Source of the DNA: Candidatus Kosakonia sp. 282A-S69 | GTDB taxonomy: Bacteria > Pseudomonadota > Gammaproteobacteria > Enterobacterales > Enterobacteriaceae | DNA: 64,000 nucleotides | Assembly (NCBI RefSeq): GCF_029433855.1 | Contig: NZ_JAROAU010000003.1 | Location: 1,318,957-1,382,956 of the forward strand | Reading direction: 5' to 3' | In this document: piece by piece, positions 1 to 10,084 of the stretch | How positions within the stretch are numbered: position 1 is the stretch's first letter | How the letters are laid out: each line of letters begins with the position of its first letter | The notes under the pieces: generated by a model | The model's database searches: none | What the model saw: only the letters and a program-made list of their open reading frames with translations | What the model was told of the DNA's origin: nothing | Position numbers and translations under genes: made by a program

Positions 1-965
1 GGTACCCGCACCGAACCCGGCACCGCCACGCGACCGATGTCGTTGCGCATCAGATCGACAATCATCACATTCTCGGCGCGATCCTTTGGCGAGGCGGCGA
101 GGCGAGCGGCCTGCTCAGCATCCGCCTGCTCATCCGCAAGACGCGGCAACGTGCCTTTAATGGGTCGGGTTTCGATCTCATCGCCCGTCAGACGAATAAA
201 ACGTTCTGGCGAGAGGCTAAGGATCGCTCCTTGCGGCAGGCGCAGAAAGGCGCTGAACGGCGCGCGGTTCTCCTGATTAAGGCGCACAAACGCCTGCCAT
301 TCATCGCCGCTATAACGCGCCTGAAAACGTTGCGCAAGATTGACCTGATAGCAGTCGCCGCTGCGCAGCCAGGCCTGCACCTGGCGAAACTTTTCGCCAT
401 ACTCCGCGCGGCTCATATTGGCCTGCCAGCCAGACATTAAACGAAAGTCTGCTTGCGATGGTGCGCTCTGCGTCTCAAGCCAGGCCAGGCGCGCAGCCAC
501 ATCGCCGTGGCTCAATAGCGTTACGCGCTGCAATTGGTGGTCAACAATCAGCGCCCAGTCATAGATGCCGACCGCCATATCGGCGACGCTAATATCCTGC
601 GCAGCACGTGAGGGCAGTTTTTCAAAGCGGCGGCCTAAATCATAACCAAACAGCCCAAGCGCGCCGCCCTGGAAAGGGAGATCATTCGTCTGTTCAGCAC
701 GCAGGCCGCAGGCATCCAGTGCTTGTTGCAGCAGTTGCAGAGGATCGCCTTGCGACTCACGCCCATCCTGATAAGTGATATCGCCCTGTGTTGTCAGCGT
801 CGTCAGCGGGTCGGCAACTAAAATATCAAACCGGTTATGGGGATGGTCGGCATGACCCGAGTGGAGCAGCATCGCCCACGGCTGCGCACTGAGCGGGGCG
901 AAATAGAACTCCGCGGCATCGCGGCGCCACGGGAGCGAGAGTTGGGCAGGGGTTAACTGTTTCAT
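1..965 (-). CDS. pabB: Aminodeoxychorismate synthase component I (partial, C-terminus beyond window)
   Basis: PabB, with PabA, converts chorismate and glutamine to 4-amino-4-deoxychorismate for folate synthesis in the cytoplasm. On the minus strand an ATG at 965 opens a frame that stays open to base 1, giving about 321 codons of a family of about 450. The start reads MKQLTPAQLSLPWRRDAAEF, close to E. coli PabB, and the conserved RPIKGT motif carrying the catalytic lysine lies near bases 150-170. The last visible residues are near RNDIGRVAVPG. It is divergent from yoaH, with only 84 bp between the two starts. The C-terminal quarter lies outside the window. Confidence 0.93.
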   Translation of the reverse strand, partial: MKQLTPAQLSLPWRRDAAEFYFAPLSAQPWAMLLHSGHADHPHNRFDILVADPLTTLTTQGDITYQDGRESQGDPLQLLQQALDACGLRAEQTNDLPFQGGALGLFGYDLGRRFEKLPSRAAQDISVADMAVGIYDWALIVDHQLQRVTLLSHGDVAARLAWLETQSAPSQADFRLMSGWQANMSRAEYGEKFRQVQAWLRSGDCYQVNLAQRFQARYSGDEWQAFVRLNQENRAPFSAFLRLPQGAILSLSPERFIRLTGDEIETRPIKGTLPRLADEQADAEQAARLAASPKDRAENVMIVDLMRNDIGRVAVPGSVRV

Positions 966-1049
966 GATTCCTGGCTCTTGAGCGTCTTCTCTGGCTTAGT
1001 GCACAGACGCGTGGGATAATTAGCGCCGATAATTTATCAGGAGTTGACC

Positions 1050-1238
1050 ATGTTTGCAGGATTACCCGCCCTCAGTCACGAACAGCAGCAGAAAGCAGTC
1101 GAACGTATTCAGGAGCTTATGGCCGGCGGAATGAGCAGCGGTGAGGCTATAAGCCTGGTGGCGCAAGAGCTGCGCGCCAGCCATACCGGCGAGCGGATCG
1201 TGGCGCGCTTCGAAGATGAGGACGACGAGGAGGAGTAG
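1050..1238 (+). CDS. yoaH: UPF0181 family protein YoaH
   Basis: A small conserved enterobacterial protein of 62 residues and unknown function. The ATG at 1050 ([13 protein letters not shown]) is preferred over an in-frame TTG at 1044 because it matches the E. coli start and has a CAGGAG ribosome site about 7 bases upstream. The sequence is largely helical and ends in a very acidic tail (EDEDDEEE). It lies divergently from pabB and converges with yoaB, whose stop codon is directly adjacent. Confidence 0.9.
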   Translation: MFAGLPALSHEQQQKAVERIQELMAGGMSSGEAISLVAQELRASHTGERIVARFEDEDDEEE

Positions 1239-1583
1239 TTACACCGCCGCGATAATCTTAATCTCAACTTTATAACGCGGATTCATCAGCTTCGCCTGCA
1301 CGGTGCAGCGCACCGGTGCATGGCCCGCCACGACCCACGCATCCCAGGCCTTATTCATCGCCGCAAAATCATCGCTGTCAGCAAGAAAAAGAGTGGCATC
1401 AAGGATCCGTGACTTATCGCTGCCCTGTTTTTCAAGCACCGCGTCAATCTGCGCCAGCGTGTTGGCTGTCTGCTCAAAGGCGTCGGCGTCGAGATTTTCC
1501 GGCACGCCAGTGTAGTAGAGCGTCTGGTTATGGATCACGACATCAGACCAGCGGGCTTCCGCGTCAATACGCACAATTGTCAT
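1239..1583 (-). CDS. yoaB: RidA/YjgF-family protein YoaB
   Basis: A 114-residue member of the RidA (YjgF/YER057c) family, whose characterised members hydrolyse reactive enamine/imine intermediates of amino acid metabolism; YoaB's own substrate is not established. The start MTIVRIDAEARW at 1583 matches E. coli. A longer in-frame reading to 1631 is unlikely because AAGGAAAAGG sits just before 1583. The family motif near the C-terminus, GHAPVRCTVQAKL, includes the arginine that binds substrate carboxylate in related proteins. It converges with yoaH with no gap. Confidence 0.9.
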   Translation of the reverse strand: MTIVRIDAEARWSDVVIHNQTLYYTGVPENLDADAFEQTANTLAQIDAVLEKQGSDKSRILDATLFLADSDDFAAMNKAWDAWVVAGHAPVRCTVQAKLMNPRYKVEIKIIAAV

Positions 1584-1695
1584 CACCTTTTCCTTCCTGG
1601 TTGCAAAGATTCGCCGGGAAGAGTGCCACAAAAACCTGGCTGGCGTAAATCCGCTCGCCCTGACATAATCACTGGCGATTTAACCAGGGGGTAGT

Positions 1696-3606
1696 GTGAC
1701 GGACGATTTTGCAACAGACGGCCAGCTTGCCAAAGCGATACCGGGATTTAAACCGCGCGAACCGCAGCGCCAGATGGCTTACGCCGTGACCGAAGCGATT
1801 GAAAAAACGCAGCCGCTGGTGGTGGAAGCGGGGACCGGAACCGGTAAAACCTACGCCTACCTTGCGCCCGCGCTACGTGCCGGTAAGAAAGTGATTATCT
1901 CCACGGGTTCGAAAGCCTTGCAGGATCAGCTCTACAGCCGCGATCTGCCCACCGTCTCAAAAGCGCTGGAGTACACCGGCCGCACGGCGCTGCTTAAAGG
2001 CCGTTCAAACTACCTCTGTCTTGAGCGTCTCGAACAGCAGGCGATTGCCGGTGGCGATCTGCCGGTACAGACGCTGAGCGACGTTATTCTGCTGCGCTCC
2101 TGGTCTAACCAGACAAAAGATGGCGATATCAGCACCTGCGTCAGCGTGGCCGAGGATTCCGCCGCCTGGCCGCTGGTCACCAGCACCAACGACAACTGTC
2201 TGGGCAGCGACTGCCCGATGTATAAAGAGTGCTTCGTGGTGAAGGCGCGCAAAAAAGCGATGGACGCCGATGTAGTGGTGGTCAACCACCACCTTTTTCT
2301 CGCTGACATGGTGGTAAAGGAGAGCGGTTTCGGTGAGCTGATCCCGGAAGCTGAGGTGATGATCTTTGATGAAGCGCACCAGTTGCCCGATATCGCCAGC
2401 CAATATTTTGGCCAGTCCCTCTCCAGCCGCCAGCTGCTCGATCTGGCAAAAGATTTCACCATCGCCTACCGCACCGATTTACGCGATACCGCGCAGTTGC
2501 AAAAGTGCGCCGACCGGCTGGCACAAAGCGCGCAGGATTTCCGCCTGCAGCTCGGCGAGCCGGGTTATCGCGGTAACCTGCGCGAACTGCTGGCTGATGC
2601 GCGCATTCAGCGGGCGTTGCTGCTGCTCGATGACGCGCTTGAGCTCTGTTACGACGTGGCAAAACTCTCCCTTGGGCGCTCGGCGGTGCTGGACGCTGCC
2701 TTCGAGCGCGCCACACTCTACCGTGCCCGCCTCAAGCGGCTGAAAGAGATTAACCAGCCTGGATACAGCTACTGGTATGAGTGCACCTCGCGCAACTTTA
2801 CGCTCGCGCTGACGCCCTTGACCGTTGCCGATAAGTTCCAGGAGGTGATGAAAGAGAAGAAGGGGAGCTGGATCTTCACCTCCGCGACCCTGTCAGTTAA
2901 TGACGATCTGCATCACTTCACCGCGCGCTTAGGCATCGACGAAGCACAATCTTTGCTGCTGCCGAGCCCTTTCGATTACCCGCGCCAGGCTCTGCTCTGC
3001 GTGCCGCGCAATCTGCCACAGACCAACCAGCCTGGCTCCGCACGCCAGCTGGCGGCGATGTTAAGGCCGATGATTGAGGCCAATAACGGGCGCTGCTTTA
3101 TGCTCTGTACCTCGCACGCCATGATGCGCGATCTCGCAGAACAGTTCCGTGCGACCCTCAGCCTGCCGGTACTATTGCAGGGTGAAACCAGTAAAGGCCA
3201 GTTACTGCAGCAGTTTGTTGACGCCGGCAACGCGCTGCTGGTGGCCACCAGCAGTTTCTGGGAGGGGGTCGACGTGCGCGGTGATACGCTTTCGCTGGTG
3301 ATCATCGATAAGCTGCCATTTACCTCGCCGGACGATCCGCTGCTGAAAGCGCGGATGGAAGATTGCCGCCTGCGCGGTGGCGATCCCTTTGATGAAGTGC
3401 AACTCCCGGATGCGGTCATTACCCTCAAACAGGGCGTTGGTCGTCTGATCCGCGATATTGACGATCGCGGCGTGCTGGTGATTTGCGATAACCGGCTGGT
3501 GATGCGCCCCTACGGCGCGGTGTTTCTCGCCAGCCTGCCGCCGGCACCGCGCACGCGGGATATCCGCCGCGCGGTGGAGTTTCTTGCCGGGCCCGCAGCG
3601 GAGTAA
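1696..3606 (+). CDS. yoaA: ATP-dependent DNA helicase YoaA (DinG/XPD-like, Fe-S)
   Basis: A superfamily 2 helicase related to DinG and XPD. The 636 residues equal the E. coli length, and the GTG start (GTG ACG GAC GAT) is the same. Visible motifs: Walker A EAGTGTGKT with K51; four cysteines of the iron-sulphur cluster at about 108, 168, 173 and 179; DEAH box at 225-228; and the C-terminal motif GVGRLIRD. In E. coli YoaA works with the HolC clamp-loader subunit in repair of stalled forks; that partner is not in this window. tsaB follows 58 bp downstream. Confidence 0.94.
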   Translation: MTDDFATDGQLAKAIPGFKPREPQRQMAYAVTEAIEKTQPLVVEAGTGTGKTYAYLAPALRAGKKVIISTGSKALQDQLYSRDLPTVSKALEYTGRTALLKGRSNYLCLERLEQQAIAGGDLPVQTLSDVILLRSWSNQTKDGDISTCVSVAEDSAAWPLVTSTNDNCLGSDCPMYKECFVVKARKKAMDADVVVVNHHLFLADMVVKESGFGELIPEAEVMIFDEAHQLPDIASQYFGQSLSSRQLLDLAKDFTIAYRTDLRDTAQLQKCADRLAQSAQDFRLQLGEPGYRGNLRELLADARIQRALLLLDDALELCYDVAKLSLGRSAVLDAAFERATLYRARLKRLKEINQPGYSYWYECTSRNFTLALTPLTVADKFQEVMKEKKGSWIFTSATLSVNDDLHHFTARLGIDEAQSLLLPSPFDYPRQALLCVPRNLPQTNQPGSARQLAAMLRPMIEANNGRCFMLCTSHAMMRDLAEQFRATLSLPVLLQGETSKGQLLQQFVDAGNALLVATSSFWEGVDVRGDTLSLVIIDKLPFTSPDDPLLKARMEDCRLRGGDPFDEVQLPDAVITLKQGVGRLIRDIDDRGVLVICDNRLVMRPYGAVFLASLPPAPRTRDIRRAVEFLAGPAAE

Positions 3607-3664
3607 TTTTTCGCGAAGTATGGTAAGATGCGCGCCATTTTGTTGAATCTGGACTGCTATACCC

Positions 3665-4360
3665 ATGCGAATTCTGGCTATTGATACCGCCACAGAAGCC
3701 TGTTCTGTCGCCCTGTGGAATGACGGTACGACCTTCGCTCACTTCGAACTCTGCCCCCGTGAACATACTCAACGCATTCTGCCGCTGGTCAGAGCTGCCC
3801 TTGCCGACGCTGAGGTCAAACTGACCGATCTCGACGCGCTGGCTTTTGGCCGCGGGCCGGGTAGCTTTACCGGCGTGCGTATCGGTATCGGGATCGCTCA
3901 GGGCCTGGCGCTCGGCGCGGAACTGCCGATGATTGGCGTCTCGACGCTGGCGACGATGGCGCAGGGCGCCTGGCGTAAAACCGGTGCGACCCGCGTGCTG
4001 GCAGCGATTGATGCCCGCATGGGCGAACTCTACTGGGCTGAGTATCAGCGCGATGCCGATGGCGTCTGGCAAGGAGAAGAGACTGAAGCGGTGCTGAAGC
4101 CTGAGGCGGTAAGCGAGCGTCTGCAGCAGCTGGAAGGTTGCTGGGCGATGGTTGGCACCGGCTGGGGCGCATGGCCGGATCTGGCCGCCAGTAGCCCCCT
4201 TACGCTGACGGACGGCGAGATGTTACTGCCCGCGGCGGAAGATATGTTGCCCATCGCCCGTCAACTTTTTGCCGCGCAAAAATATGTTGCCGTTGAACAG
4301 GCGGAGCCAGTTTATTTGCGTAACGAAGTGGCGTGGAAGAAACTTCCAGGCCGGGAATGA
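3665..4360 (+). CDS. tsaB: tRNA threonylcarbamoyladenosine synthesis protein TsaB
   Basis: TsaB (formerly YeaZ) is the ASKHA-fold partner of TsaD in making t6A at position 37 of ANN-decoding tRNAs. The 231-residue product begins [17 protein letters not shown], the typical start of this family, and has the conserved glycine-rich segment [14 protein letters not shown]. The length is normal. It lies between yoaA and yeaY in the order known from E. coli and is essential there. Confidence 0.94.
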   Translation: MRILAIDTATEACSVALWNDGTTFAHFELCPREHTQRILPLVRAALADAEVKLTDLDALAFGRGPGSFTGVRIGIGIAQGLALGAELPMIGVSTLATMAQGAWRKTGATRVLAAIDARMGELYWAEYQRDADGVWQGEETEAVLKPEAVSERLQQLEGCWAMVGTGWGAWPDLAASSPLTLTDGEMLLPAAEDMLPIARQLFAAQKYVAVEQAEPVYLRNEVAWKKLPGRE

Positions 4361-4393
4361 ATCTCAGTAGTACTAACTGAGTTAAGGGGTCGC

Positions 4394-4984
4394 ATGATGG
4401 CGGGTCAAAAAGGGTTTATGCGGCTGTTACTGGCAGGGCTGGTAACGGTGGCGTTAAGTGGGTGCGTAACGGTGCCTGATGCGATCAAGGGCTCCAGCCC
4501 GACACCGCAGCAAGATTTAGTGCGGGTGATGAATGCCCCAACGCTCTATGTTGGCCAGGAGGGGCGCTTCGGCGGGAAAGTGATTAATGTGATCAACCAG
4601 CAGGGCAAAACCAGGCTGGAGATCGCCTCTCTTCCGCTTGATGAAGGCGCGCGTCCGGTACTGGGCGAACCCTCCATTGGGCGTATCTATGCAGACATCA
4701 GCGGCTTTGTTGACCCGGTCGATTTCCGTAACCAGCTGGTCACCGTGGTGGGGCCGATTACCGGCACAGAAGCGGGCAAAGTGGGCAGCGCTTCATACAC
4801 CTATATGGTCATGCAGGTGAACGGCTATAAACGCTGGCGTCTGCAGCAGCAAATTATGATGCCGCCGCAGCCGCTCGATCCCTGGTTCTCCGGTCCGGGG
4901 CCTTATCCCTGGCGTACAGGCTACGGTCCCTGGGGCTGGTATCCTCCCGAACCCGCTCGCGTACAAACGGTCGTAACAGAGTAA
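4394..4984 (+). CDS. yeaY: Slp-family outer membrane lipoprotein YeaY
   Basis: An outer-membrane lipoprotein of the Slp family, of unknown exact role. The N-terminus is a lipoprotein signal with lipobox LSGC followed by VTVPDAIKG. The body matches E. coli YeaY closely ([22 protein letters not shown]) and the tail is rich in Pro, Gly, Trp and Tyr. The product is 196 residues from this start; an in-frame ATG three bases later is equally possible. In E. coli the gene is in the sigma-E regulon; I did not find a clear sigma-E promoter here. A terminator follows at 5010. Confidence 0.88.
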   Translation: MMAGQKGFMRLLLAGLVTVALSGCVTVPDAIKGSSPTPQQDLVRVMNAPTLYVGQEGRFGGKVINVINQQGKTRLEIASLPLDEGARPVLGEPSIGRIYADISGFVDPVDFRNQLVTVVGPITGTEAGKVGSASYTYMVMQVNGYKRWRLQQQIMMPPQPLDPWFSGPGPYPWRTGYGPWGWYPPEPARVQTVVTE

Positions 4985-5009
4985 TATCCTGTTTTGACAG
5001 GAAAAATAG

Positions 5010-5036
5010 ACAGCGGCCCGGCCGCTGTTTTTGTTT
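5010..5036 (+). terminator. Rho-independent terminator after yeaY
   Basis: Stem ACAGCGGC / GCCGCTGT with a 3-base loop, followed by a T-rich run (TTTTGTTT). It closes the tsaB-yeaY unit before the fadD promoter region. Confidence 0.75.
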
Positions 5037-5100
5037 CCTGTATTTGATGACAAAAATAATTAGTGACGCGCTTCGCAACCTTCCGTCCGGTTAATTTTCA

Positions 5101-5117
5101 AACTGGTACGCTGAGTT
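5101..5117. promoter_or_regulatory. Putative FadR operator upstream of fadD
   Basis: The 17 bases AACTGGTACGCTGAGTT resemble the FadR consensus AACTGGTCNGACNAGTT: the left AACTGGT half and the terminal AGTT of the right half match, while the centre of the right half is degraded. FadR, encoded in this same window at 12592, represses fadD in E. coli from sites in this position. The site lies 89 bp before the fadD start. This is motif matching by eye only. Confidence 0.55.
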
Positions 5118-5189
5118 AATATTATGTTAATTTCTTGTTTGTTAACTGGGGCTGCGATGACAACAAACACTCATTTTAGAGGTGATGCA

Positions 5190-6875
5190 TTGAAAAAGGT
5201 TTGGTTAAATCGTTATCCCGCCGATGTGCCTGCGGAGATCAACCCTGACCGTTATCAATCCCTGGTTGAATTATTTGAACACTCAGCAGCCCGTTATGCC
5301 GATCAGCCGGCGTTTATTAACATGGGCGAGGTGATGACCTTCCGTAAACTCGAGGAGCGCAGCCGGGCGTTTGCCGCCTACCTCCAGGAGGGGCTTGGCC
5401 TGCAAAAAGGCGATCGCGTGGCGCTGATGATGCCGAACCTGCTGCAATACCCCGTCGCGCTGTTCGGGATTTTGCGTGCCGGGATGATTGTTGTAAACGT
5501 TAACCCGCTCTACACGCCCCGTGAGCTTGAGCATCAGCTTAATGACAGTGGCGCGGCGGCAATTGTTATTGTCTCCAACTTTGCCCACACGCTGGAGAAG
5601 ATTGTCGACAAAACTCAGGTGCGCCACGTCATCCTGACCCGCATGGGCGATCAGCTCTCGACGGCGAAGGGGACGGTGGTCAACTTTGTTGTTAAATATA
5701 TCAAACGGCTGGTGCCTAAATATCACCTGCCGGACGCCATCTCGTTTCGTCGCGCGCTGCAAAACGGCTACCGCATGCAATATGTCAAACCGGAACTGGT
5801 GCCCGAGGATCTGGCGTTTCTGCAATATACTGGCGGCACTACCGGCGTGGCGAAAGGGGCGATGCTCACCCACCGTAATATGCTGGCTAACCTCGAACAG
5901 GTGAACGCCACTTACGGGCCACTGCTGCATCGCGGCAAAGAGCTGGTGGTCACCGCGCTGCCGCTCTATCACATCTTCGCATTGACCATGAACTGCCTGC
6001 TGTTTATCGAGCTGGGCGGGCAGAACCTGCTGATCACCAACCCGCGCGATATTCCCGGTCTGGTGAAAGAGCTGGGCAAATATCCCTTCACCGCCATGAC
6101 CGGCGTGAACACGCTGTTTAACGCGCTGCTCAATAATGACGAGTTCAGAAAGCTCGACTTCTCCTCGCTGCACCTCTCCGCCGGAGGTGGGATGCCGGTG
6201 CAGCAGGCGGTGGCGGATCGTTGGGTGAAACTGACCGGGCAGTACCTGCTCGAAGGGTATGGCCTGACCGAATGCTCACCGCTAGTAAGCGTAAACCCGC
6301 ACGACATCGACTACCACAGCGGCAGCATTGGCCTGCCGGTGCCGTCGACCGAAGCGAAGCTGGTAGATGACGATAACAACGAAGTCGCCCCGGGCGAACC
6401 GGGTGAGCTCTGCATCAAAGGGCCGCAGGTGATGCTCGGCTACTGGCAACGTCCCGACTCAACCGATGAGATCCTGCGTGATGGCTGGCTGCACACCGGC
6501 GACATTGCAGTGATGGATGACGAGGGTTTCCTGCGAATTGTCGATCGCAAAAAAGATATGATTCTGGTTTCCGGATTCAACGTCTATCCGAATGAGATCG
6601 AAGATGTGGTGATGCAGCACCCCGGTGTGCTTGAAGTGGCTGCCGTCGGCGTGCCGTCCGCGAACAGCGGCGAAGCGGTGAAGCTGTTTGTAGTGAAAAA
6701 AGAGGCATCCCTGAGCGAAGAGGCGCTGATCGCCTTCTGCCGCCGACAGCTGACCGGCTACAAGGTGCCGAAGCAGGTGGAGTTCCGCGCGGAGCTGCCG
6801 AAATCGAATGTCGGAAAGATTTTGCGACGAGAATTACGTGACGAAGCGCGCGCCAAAGTGGACAATAACGCCTGA
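5190..6875 (+). CDS. fadD: Long-chain-fatty-acid--CoA ligase
   Basis: FadD activates long-chain fatty acids to acyl-CoA at the inner face of the membrane, drawing in substrate delivered by FadL. I place the start at the TTG at 5190 (then [13 protein letters not shown]), as in E. coli. It has AGAGGTGA upstream and gives 561 residues, exactly the E. coli length; an in-frame ATG at 5157 would add 11 residues. The AMP-binding motif [11 protein letters not shown] is near residue 212, and the FACS signature [11 protein letters not shown] starts near residue 430. A FadR-like site lies upstream and a terminator downstream. Confidence 0.95.
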   Translation: MKKVWLNRYPADVPAEINPDRYQSLVELFEHSAARYADQPAFINMGEVMTFRKLEERSRAFAAYLQEGLGLQKGDRVALMMPNLLQYPVALFGILRAGMIVVNVNPLYTPRELEHQLNDSGAAAIVIVSNFAHTLEKIVDKTQVRHVILTRMGDQLSTAKGTVVNFVVKYIKRLVPKYHLPDAISFRRALQNGYRMQYVKPELVPEDLAFLQYTGGTTGVAKGAMLTHRNMLANLEQVNATYGPLLHRGKELVVTALPLYHIFALTMNCLLFIELGGQNLLITNPRDIPGLVKELGKYPFTAMTGVNTLFNALLNNDEFRKLDFSSLHLSAGGGMPVQQAVADRWVKLTGQYLLEGYGLTECSPLVSVNPHDIDYHSGSIGLPVPSTEAKLVDDDNNEVAPGEPGELCIKGPQVMLGYWQRPDSTDEILRDGWLHTGDIAVMDDEGFLRIVDRKKDMILVSGFNVYPNEIEDVVMQHPGVLEVAAVGVPSANSGEAVKLFVVKKEASLSEEALIAFCRRQLTGYKVPKQVEFRAELPKSNVGKILRRELRDEARAKVDNNA

Positions 6876-6894
6876 GCTATCCGTTAGCCTCCCG

Positions 6895-6920
6895 AACGCC
6901 GGTTAAAGTCGGCGTTTTTT
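6895..6920 (+). terminator. Rho-independent terminator after fadD
   Basis: Stem AACGCCG / CGGCGTT followed by six Ts, lying 19 bases after the fadD stop and before rnd. Confidence 0.8.
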
Positions 6921-6947
6921 ATGGGCGCAAACTGAAGAGAAAATGAT

Positions 6948-8075
6948 TTGAATTACCAGATGATAACGACGAACGACGCGCTGGCCGCCGTCTGTGAAGC
7001 AGCCAGTGCGTTTCCAGCCATTGCCCTCGATACGGAATTTGTCCGCACCCGCACTTACTACCCGCAACTCGGTCTGCTGCAGATGTATGACGGCGAGCGT
7101 GTAACGCTTATCGATCCGCTGACCATTACCGACTGGACGCCGTTTCGCGACCTGCTCACCAATAGTGCAATCACCAAGTATCTGCACGCGGGCAGCGAAG
7201 ATCTGGAAGTGTTCCTCAATACATTTGGCGTTCAGCCGCAGCCGATGATTGATACGCAGATCCTTGCGGCATTCTGCGGTCGTCCGATGTCATGGGGCTT
7301 CGCCTCAATGGTTGAGGAGTTTACCGGGACGGTAATTGATAAAAGCGAATCCCGTACCGACTGGCTGGCCCGTCCGCTGACTGAGCGTCAGTGTGACTAT
7401 GCGGCGGCGGATGTCTGGTACCTGCTGCCTATTGCCGGGAAACTGCTGACGGAGACCGAGCAGGCTGGCAGACTGGCCGCCGCGCTCGACGAGTGTCGTT
7501 TGATGATGCAGCGTCGCCAGGAAGTGCTGGCACCTGATGAAGCCTGGCGTGAAATCACCAACGCCTGGCAGCTGCGCCCGCGCCAGCTGGCCTGTTTGCA
7601 ACTGCTGGCCTCCTGGCGTCTGCGTAAGGCGCGCGAGCGCGATATGGCCGTTAACTTTGTCGTGCGCGAAGAGAATCTCTGGGCGGTCGCACGCTATATG
7701 CCGGGCAGCCTCGGCGAGCTGGATAGCCTCGGTCTCTCCGGCAGCGAAATCCGTTTTCATGGTAAAACCCTGCTGGCGCTGGTCGCGCAGGCGCAGGAGC
7801 TGCCGGAAGAGACGTTGCCTGAACCGCTACGTAATTTGATGGATATGCCCGGTTATCGCAAAGCGTTTAAAGCAATTAAGGCGCAGGTGCAGACAATAAG
7901 TGAAAGCGAGAATATTAGCGTTGAGCTGCTGGCGTCGCGTCGACAGATTAATCAGTTATTAAACTGGCACTGGAAATTGAAGACACAAACCAGCCTGCCG
8001 GAATTAATCAGCGGCTGGCGCGGTGAATTGATGGCCGATCGACTAAACGCCTTATTAGCGGAGTATCCGCAATAA
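6948..8075 (+). CDS. rnd: Ribonuclease D
   Basis: A 3'-5' exoribonuclease that trims tRNA precursors and other structured RNAs. The product is 375 residues from a TTG start, as in E. coli. DEDDy motifs are visible: IALDTEF (Exo I), LHAGSEDLEVF (Exo II) and the Exo III segment CDYAAADVWYL. An HRDC domain follows in the second half (RQLACLQLL, ARYMPGSLGEL). It is monocistronic between two terminators and convergent with the min operon. Confidence 0.95.
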   Translation: MNYQMITTNDALAAVCEAASAFPAIALDTEFVRTRTYYPQLGLLQMYDGERVTLIDPLTITDWTPFRDLLTNSAITKYLHAGSEDLEVFLNTFGVQPQPMIDTQILAAFCGRPMSWGFASMVEEFTGTVIDKSESRTDWLARPLTERQCDYAAADVWYLLPIAGKLLTETEQAGRLAAALDECRLMMQRRQEVLAPDEAWREITNAWQLRPRQLACLQLLASWRLRKARERDMAVNFVVREENLWAVARYMPGSLGELDSLGLSGSEIRFHGKTLLALVAQAQELPEETLPEPLRNLMDMPGYRKAFKAIKAQVQTISESENISVELLASRRQINQLLNWHWKLKTQTSLPELISGWRGELMADRLNALLAEYPQ

Positions 8076-8112
8076 CGCTGTAAATAATTACAGTGTATTC
8101 AGGCGAGGAAAG

Positions 8113-8143
8113 AAAAAAGGCAGAATTTATTCTGCCTTTTTTT
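8113..8143. terminator. Bidirectional terminator between rnd and minE
   Basis: AAAAAAGGCAGAAT / ATTCTGCCTTTTTTT with a 2-base loop. A-tract and T-tract flank a GC-containing stem, so it can end both rnd (plus) and the min operon (minus). Confidence 0.85.
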
Positions 8144-8161
8144 ATTGCACTGTTGCGGAGA

Positions 8162-8428
8162 TTATTTTGTCTCTTCCGCTTCAGGCAACGTGACGTTCAA
8201 CTCCAGAATAGAAATATCGTCCCCTTTCTGCTCCAGTTGTACCGTGACCATTTCCGGATCAATCTGTACATATTTACAGATGACTTCCAGAATATCGCGC
8301 TTCAGCTGCGGCAAATAGTGGGGTTCAGCGTCGCTGCGGCGTCGCTCTGCAACAATAATCTGCAGGCGTTCTTTAGCGATGCTGGCGGTATTCTTTTTTC
8401 TGGAGAGAAAAAAGTCGAGTAATGCCAT
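8162..8428 (-). CDS. minE: Cell division topological specificity factor MinE
   Basis: MinE (88 residues) stimulates the MinD ATPase at the membrane and drives pole-to-pole oscillation, so that division is blocked everywhere except midcell. The N-terminus ([20 protein letters not shown]) is the standard MinD-interacting and membrane-contacting segment. It is the last gene of minC-minD-minE, separated from minD by 3 bp, and ends at a bidirectional terminator. Confidence 0.96.
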   Translation of the reverse strand: MALLDFFLSRKKNTASIAKERLQIIVAERRRSDAEPHYLPQLKRDILEVICKYVQIDPEMVTVQLEQKGDDISILELNVTLPEAEETK

Positions 8429-8431
8429 AAC

Positions 8432-9244
8432 TTATCCTCCGAACAGGCGTTTGAGGAAACCTTTCTTCTCTTCTTCTATGAAGCGGAAAGGACGATCTTC
8501 TCCCAGCAGACGTTCCACGGCATCGGCGTACGCTTTACCTGCGTCAGCATTGGTATCCAGAATCACCGGCTCGCCCTGGTTGGAGGCCCGCAGTACAGAC
8601 TGATCTTCCGGGATCACGCCAATCAGTTTGATGCGCAGAATTTCCAGCACATCTTCCATGCTCAACATGTCGCCACGATTAACGCGGCCCGGGTTGTAGC
8701 GGGTAAGCAGCAGATGCTCTTTAATCGGCTCTTCACCTCTCTCCGCACGGCGTGATTTAGAGGCCAGAATTCCCAGAATACGGTCAGAGTCACGCACGGA
8801 CGATACTTCGGGATTGGTGGTGATAATGGCTTCATCAGCGAAGTAGAGCGCCATCAGCGCGCCGGTTTCGATGCCAGCCGGTGAGTCACAGACGATAAAG
8901 TCGAAGTCCATTTTTTTCAGATCTTCTAATACCTTATCAACGCCTTCATAGGTGAGGGCGTCTTTGTCGCGCGTCTGCGATGCCGGGAGAATATAGAGGT
9001 TTTCAGTGCGCTTATCTTTGATCAACGCCTGATTCAGCGTTGCGTCGCCCTGGATAACGTTAACGAAATCGTATACAACGCGGCGCTCGCAGCCCATGAT
9101 CAGGTCAAGGTTACGAAGGCCAATATCGAAGTCGATAACGACCGTTTTCTTGCCCTTCTGGGCTAAACCAGTAGCGATGGCCGCGCTGGAGGTGGTCTTG
9201 CCAACGCCCCCTTTACCCGAAGTAACAACAATAATGCGTGCCAT
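8432..9244 (-). CDS. minD: Septum site-determining ATPase MinD
   Basis: A deviant-Walker ATPase of the ParA family, 270 residues. VTSGKGGVGKTTSSA contains both the signature lysine (K11) and the Walker A lysine (K16). The C-terminal amphipathic membrane-targeting helix KKGFLKRLFGG is intact. MinD recruits MinC to the membrane and is released by MinE. It lies 22 bp downstream of minC. Confidence 0.97.
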   Translation of the reverse strand: MARIIVVTSGKGGVGKTTSSAAIATGLAQKGKKTVVIDFDIGLRNLDLIMGCERRVVYDFVNVIQGDATLNQALIKDKRTENLYILPASQTRDKDALTYEGVDKVLEDLKKMDFDFIVCDSPAGIETGALMALYFADEAIITTNPEVSSVRDSDRILGILASKSRRAERGEEPIKEHLLLTRYNPGRVNRGDMLSMEDVLEILRIKLIGVIPEDQSVLRASNQGEPVILDTNADAGKAYADAVERLLGEDRPFRFIEEEKKGFLKRLFGG

Positions 9245-9266
9245 AGGAGTTCCTTGTTAAAAGGGC

Positions 9267-9962
9267 TTAATCTAAGGGTTGAATTGTCAAAGCGTTACCT
9301 GCCAGTTGCAGACGCGCCGCTTTGCCATAAAATTCGGCCGGGATTTGATCGCTCAGCCAGTACTCGCCTGCGATAGAGACCAGCTCCGGCGTCAGGTGGG
9401 TACAAAATATTTGTGCTTCATTATCACCGCTTGCGCCCGCCAGCGCGCGCCCGCGCATCATGCCGTAGACGTGGATATTGCCATCGGCAATTAACTCCGC
9501 GCCAGCGCTCACATGGCTGGTGACAATCAGGTCGCAGTTCTGCGCATAGATGCGCTGACCTGAGCGCACCGGGGTATCAATCAGCCGTGTTTTAATGGCC
9601 GGCGTGGCGACGGATACCGGTTCAGCAACGGGCTCCTGGCGTGGCTGCGCTTTCTCTTTGCCTTCCGACAGAATGGGAAAGCCGGCGCGTTCAATTTCCG
9701 CTTTCAGCCCAGCGTCTTTGCAGCCGCTGATACCCACTACATGCAGGCCGGTGGCGGCAATGCTTTTATGCAGCTGCGGCCAGTCAATCGGACCTTCCAG
9801 TGCTGAGACATTCACCACCACGGGAGCATGCTGCAAAAATGCAGGAGCCTGAGCGATTTTGTCTTCTAACGCCTGACGAATAACCTCGGGTTTTGCATCA
9901 TGCAAATGAACCACAGATAAGGTAAAACTACTGCCTTTAAGCTCGATGGGCGTGTTTGACAT
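9267..9962 (-). CDS. minC: Septum site-determining protein MinC
   Basis: A division inhibitor that antagonises FtsZ polymer formation when bound to MinD. The start at 9962 ([20 protein letters not shown]) gives 231 residues, the E. coli length, and is preceded by AAGGTCAGG; an upstream in-frame ATG at 9977 is less likely. The C-terminal beta-helical dimerisation and MinD-binding domain is evident ([33 protein letters not shown]). The linker between domains is variable, as is usual. Confidence 0.95.
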   Translation of the reverse strand: MSNTPIELKGSSFTLSVVHLHDAKPEVIRQALEDKIAQAPAFLQHAPVVVNVSALEGPIDWPQLHKSIAATGLHVVGISGCKDAGLKAEIERAGFPILSEGKEKAQPRQEPVAEPVSVATPAIKTRLIDTPVRSGQRIYAQNCDLIVTSHVSAGAELIADGNIHVYGMMRGRALAGASGDNEAQIFCTHLTPELVSIAGEYWLSDQIPAEFYGKAARLQLAGNALTIQPLD

Positions 9963-10084
9963 CCTGACCTTACTCATTTTGCTCTAAACACCCGAAATCG
10001 GGGTGATATTCTGAAGACTACCGGGCATGTTATAGTCCCTGTTATATTCAGGCAAGTAACCACCTCCTAATTCCGAGTAAAAGT

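Noticed and set aside
5283-6173. Long minus-strand open frame inside fadD (296 codons)
   Set aside because: Shadow of fadD; His/Gln/Arg-rich translation typical of antisense frames.
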